DNA from: Algibacter miyuki
Lineage (GTDB): Bacteria; Bacteroidota; Bacteroidia; Flavobacteriales; Flavobacteriaceae
DNA length: 64,000 nt
NCBI RefSeq assembly: GCF_030409805.1
Contig: NZ_JAUFQP010000013.1
Location: forward strand, 248,001-312,000
Direction: 5' to 3'
Part shown: positions 61,731 through 64,000 of the stretch, piece by piece
How the letters are laid out: every line of letters starts with the position of its first letter
Position numbering within the stretch: position 1 is the stretch's first letter
Notes under the pieces: model-generated
The model's database searches: none
What the model was told of the DNA's origin: nothing
What the model saw: the letters and a program-made list of their open reading frames with translations, nothing else
Position numbers and translations under genes: made by a program

Positions 61731-64000
61731 TTAATCTTCAACAATAACCCATTCGCCTTTGGCTAATAGAGGTTCTGCTTGTTTGAATTTTACGGTTTTA
61801 TTTTCGCCGTTCATTACGTTTTTAATAGTTACACGGTCGTTTCTACCAATTTTTGGTTGATCGCGCACTATAGTTTCTGTAACCTGCGGTTGCTGTTGTG
61901 TAGTTCCTGCCGCTCTATTTTGTGCAGAACGTTCGTCTAAATTAGGAATCTCATCTTTTTGAGTATTTAGATTTTCCTGTTTACGATCGCGAGCTTCCTG
62001 AATGGTGTTTTGTGTTTCCTGAGGCAATTCACCTTTAAATAAGAATGAAATTACATCTTTATTCACTTCGTCAATCATGGCTTTAAACAATTCAAAAGCT
62101 TCAAACTTATAAATAAGTAAAGGGTCTTTTTGTTCGTGTACCGCTAATTGTACCGATTGTTTCAACTCGTCCATTTTACGTAAATGCGTTTTCCAAGCAT
62201 CATCAATAATGGCTAAAGTAATGTTCTTTTCAAAATCGGTAATTAATTGTTTTCCTTGCGATTCGTAAGCTTTTTCAAGATCGGTAACCACATTTAAACT
62301 TTTAACACCATCGGTAAAAGGCACTACAATACGTTTGAATTTATCGCCTTGTGTTTCGTAAACATTTTTAATTACAGGGAAAGCAGTTTCGGCATTACGA
62401 GCCATTTTTCCTTTGTAGTTTTCAAAAGCACCTTTATAAATTTGAGAGGTGATATCTTGTACAGCTAATTTCCCGAAGTCATTTTCCGTAACCGGAGACC
62501 CCATTGAGAAGTAACGAATTAATTCGAACTCGAAATTCTTATAATCGTTGGCTGCTTTGTTGGTTTCAGAAATACCTTCCGATGTATCGAAAATCATATT
62601 AGCTAAATCCACACGTAATCTTTCGCCAAATAAAGCATGGTGACGACGTTTGTAAACTACCTCACGTTGGGCGTTCATTACATCATCATATTCTAATAAA
62701 CGTTTACGTACTCCAAATTGGTTTTCTTCTACTTTTTTCTGTGCACGTTCAATAGACTTAGAAATCATAGAATGCTGAATTACTTCGCCTTCTTCTAATC
62801 CCATTTTATCCATCATTTTAGCAATACGCTCGCTACCAAATAATCGCATCAAGTTATCTTCTAAAGACACATAAAACTGTGAGCTTCCTGGATCTCCTTG
62901 ACGACCAGCACGACCACGTAACTGTCTGTCTACACGACGCGAATCGTGACGTTCTGTACCAATAATAGCTAAACCACCAGCGGCTTTAACTGCTTCTGAT
63001 AATTTAATATCCGTACCACGACCTGCCATGTTGGTGGCAATAGTAACCTGACCTGGCTTACCAGCTTGGTCTACAATATCGGCTTCTTTTTTATGTTGCT
63101 TTGCATTTAATACATTATGCGGAATTTTACGAATGCTTAACATTTTACCAAGCAATTCACTAATTTCAACCGATGTTGTACCAATTAAAACGGGGCGTCC
63201 AGCTTCTGATAGTTTGGTAACATCATCGATAACGGCATTGTATTTTTCACGTTTGGTCTTATAAACTAAGTCCTCCTTATCATCACGCGCAATAGGGCGG
63301 TTGGTTGGGATTTCAATAACATCTAATTTATAAATCTCCCAGAATTCTCCAGCTTCGGTAACCGCAGTACCCGTCATACCACTTAATTTGCGGTACATTC
63401 TAAAGTAATTTTGAAGCGTTACCGTTGCAAAGGTTTGGGTAGCATCTTCAATTTTTACGTTTTCTTTCGCTTCAATCGCTTGGTGTAAACCATCAGAGTA
63501 ACGACGGCCATCCATAATACGACCTGTTTGCTCGTCTACAATCATTACTTTATTATCCATCACCACATATTGGGTGTCTTTTTCAAATAAAGCATAAGCT
63601 TTTAAAAGCTGATTTAAAGTATGAATACGTTCCGATTTTACACCGAAATCTTTAAATAATTCTTCTTTTTGATTTGCTTCTTCTTCCTTAGAAAGATTTT
63701 GGTTTTCAATTTTGGCAACCTCAAGTCCAATTTCTGGTAAGATGAAAAAATCAGGATTATCCTTTCCAGAAATGTATTCCACACCTTTATCAGTTAATTC
63801 AACCTGATTATTTTTTTCTTCAATTACATAGTACAATTCCGCGTCGCACTTAGGCATCTCGCGGTTGTTGTCTTGCATGTAATAGTTTTCGGTTTTTTGC
63901 AATAATTGTTTAACACCGTCCTCACTTAAAAATTTAATAAGGGCTTTGTTTTTCGGGATACCACGATATACACGTAATAATTTTAAACCACCTTCTTTAG
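61731..64000 (-). CDS. secA: protein translocase ATPase SecA, C-terminal part
   Basis: The 3' part of secA; the reading frame continues beyond the right edge, so the Met at 63902 is not the start. About 756 residues are visible: substrate cross-linking domain, TGTAVTEAGEFWEIYKL, motif ATNMAGRGTDIKL, GRAGRQGDPGSSQFYVSLED, then helical scaffold and wing domains. It powers protein export through SecYEG. The C-terminus ends ENKTVKFKQAEPLLAKGEWVIVED and lacks the CxC..HC zinc motif that binds SecB in proteobacteria, as usual for Bacteroidota. Confidence 0.96.
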   Translation of the reverse strand, partial: KEGGLKLLRVYRGIPKNKALIKFLSEDGVKQLLQKTENYYMQDNNREMPKCDAELYYVIEEKNNQVELTDKGVEYISGKDNPDFFILPEIGLEVAKIENQNLSKEEEANQKEELFKDFGVKSERIHTLNQLLKAYALFEKDTQYVVMDNKVMIVDEQTGRIMDGRRYSDGLHQAIEAKENVKIEDATQTFATVTLQNYFRMYRKLSGMTGTAVTEAGEFWEIYKLDVIEIPTNRPIARDDKEDLVYKTKREKYNAVIDDVTKLSEAGRPVLIGTTSVEISELLGKMLSIRKIPHNVLNAKQHKKEADIVDQAGKPGQVTIATNMAGRGTDIKLSEAVKAAGGLAIIGTERHDSRRVDRQLRGRAGRQGDPGSSQFYVSLEDNLMRLFGSERIAKMMDKMGLEEGEVIQHSMISKSIERAQKKVEENQFGVRKRLLEYDDVMNAQREVVYKRRHHALFGERLRVDLANMIFDTSEGISETNKAANDYKNFEFELIRYFSMGSPVTENDFGKLAVQDITSQIYKGAFENYKGKMARNAETAFPVIKNVYETQGDKFKRIVVPFTDGVKSLNVVTDLEKAYESQGKQLITDFEKNITLAIIDDAWKTHLRKMDELKQSVQLAVHEQKDPLLIYKFEAFELFKAMIDEVNKDVISFLFKGELPQETQNTIQEARDRKQENLNTQKDEIPNLDERSAQNRAAGTTQQQPQVTETIVRDQPKIGRNDRVTIKNVMNGENKTVKFKQAEPLLAKGEWVIVED

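Noticed and set aside
61731..64000. SecA as an N-terminally truncated variant
   Set aside because: The frame continues to the last base without a stop, so the missing part lies outside the window.

Overview
The window looks like chromosomal DNA from a marine-type member of the Flavobacteriaceae (Bacteroidota). The evidence is low G+C, no Shine-Dalgarno sites, promoters of the Bacteroidota type (TTG, about 19 bp, TAnnTTTG), many Bacteroidota lipoproteins, a type IX secretion (type B) C-terminal signal, DUF3467 after rpoC, DUF4295 after rpmG, and a SecA without the usual C-terminal zinc motif. Most of the content is housekeeping. I see no rRNA, phage, transposase or CRISPR array. Both ends cut through genes: rpoB on the left (3' part only) and secA on the right (3' part only).

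Layout. 1-8.2 kb: rpoB, rpoC, DUF3467 and convergent prfC. 8.4-10.9 kb: an orphan LuxR-type response regulator, idi with a pterin synthase, a small conserved protein and tRNA-Thr. 10.9-12.2 kb: a lipoprotein gene, then a 600-bp non-coding stretch that appears to hold one or two small RNAs, the first behind a near-perfect sigma-54 promoter. 12.2-18 kb: VanX-like dipeptidase, lipoprotein cyclophilin, Nudix CoA pyrophosphatase, PlsC-like acyltransferase, RecQ and a pentapeptide-repeat protein. 18-23.2 kb (minus strand): ECF sigma factor with a membrane partner, a double-domain FKBP lipoprotein, a DUF4377/META lipoprotein and htpG. 23.4-26.7 kb (minus strand): a tightly coupled three-gene amidoligase operon (RimK-like ATP-grasp, GCS2 ligase, N-formylglutamate amidohydrolase family). 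27-31.3 kb: FabH, a pseudouridine synthase and topoisomerase III.

31.5-36.5 kb is the most distinctive region. It holds a TPR-type histidine kinase with its LuxR-type regulator, then a small membrane protein, a SIMPL-like secreted protein and a protein strikingly like LipL32, the major surface lipoprotein of pathogenic Leptospira. The same GC-box/promoter layout stands before the kinase gene and before the membrane-protein gene, which suggests that the two-component system controls both itself and this surface-protein locus.

36.6-49 kb: a B12-type radical SAM protein, CoA-binding protein, sodium symporter, recR, glycosyltransferase, a 2-oxoacid dehydrogenase E2, DEDDh exonuclease, FAH-family enzyme, HPt protein, cinA, rpmB, rpmG and DUF4295. 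49-64 kb: ftsY, a T9SS cargo protein, a serine hydrolase lipoprotein, rimO, an M23 peptidase, sbcC/sbcD, a YwqK-like protein and secA.

Four copies of a roughly 105-130 bp interspersed repeat (at 18.1, 28.1, 38.5 and 46.0 kb) sit in intergenic gaps, two of them directly against stop codons, and fall into two subtypes. Short GAAA-type palindromes flank htpG and follow rpoC. All functional statements come from reading the sequence and from memory of protein families; no search was run.
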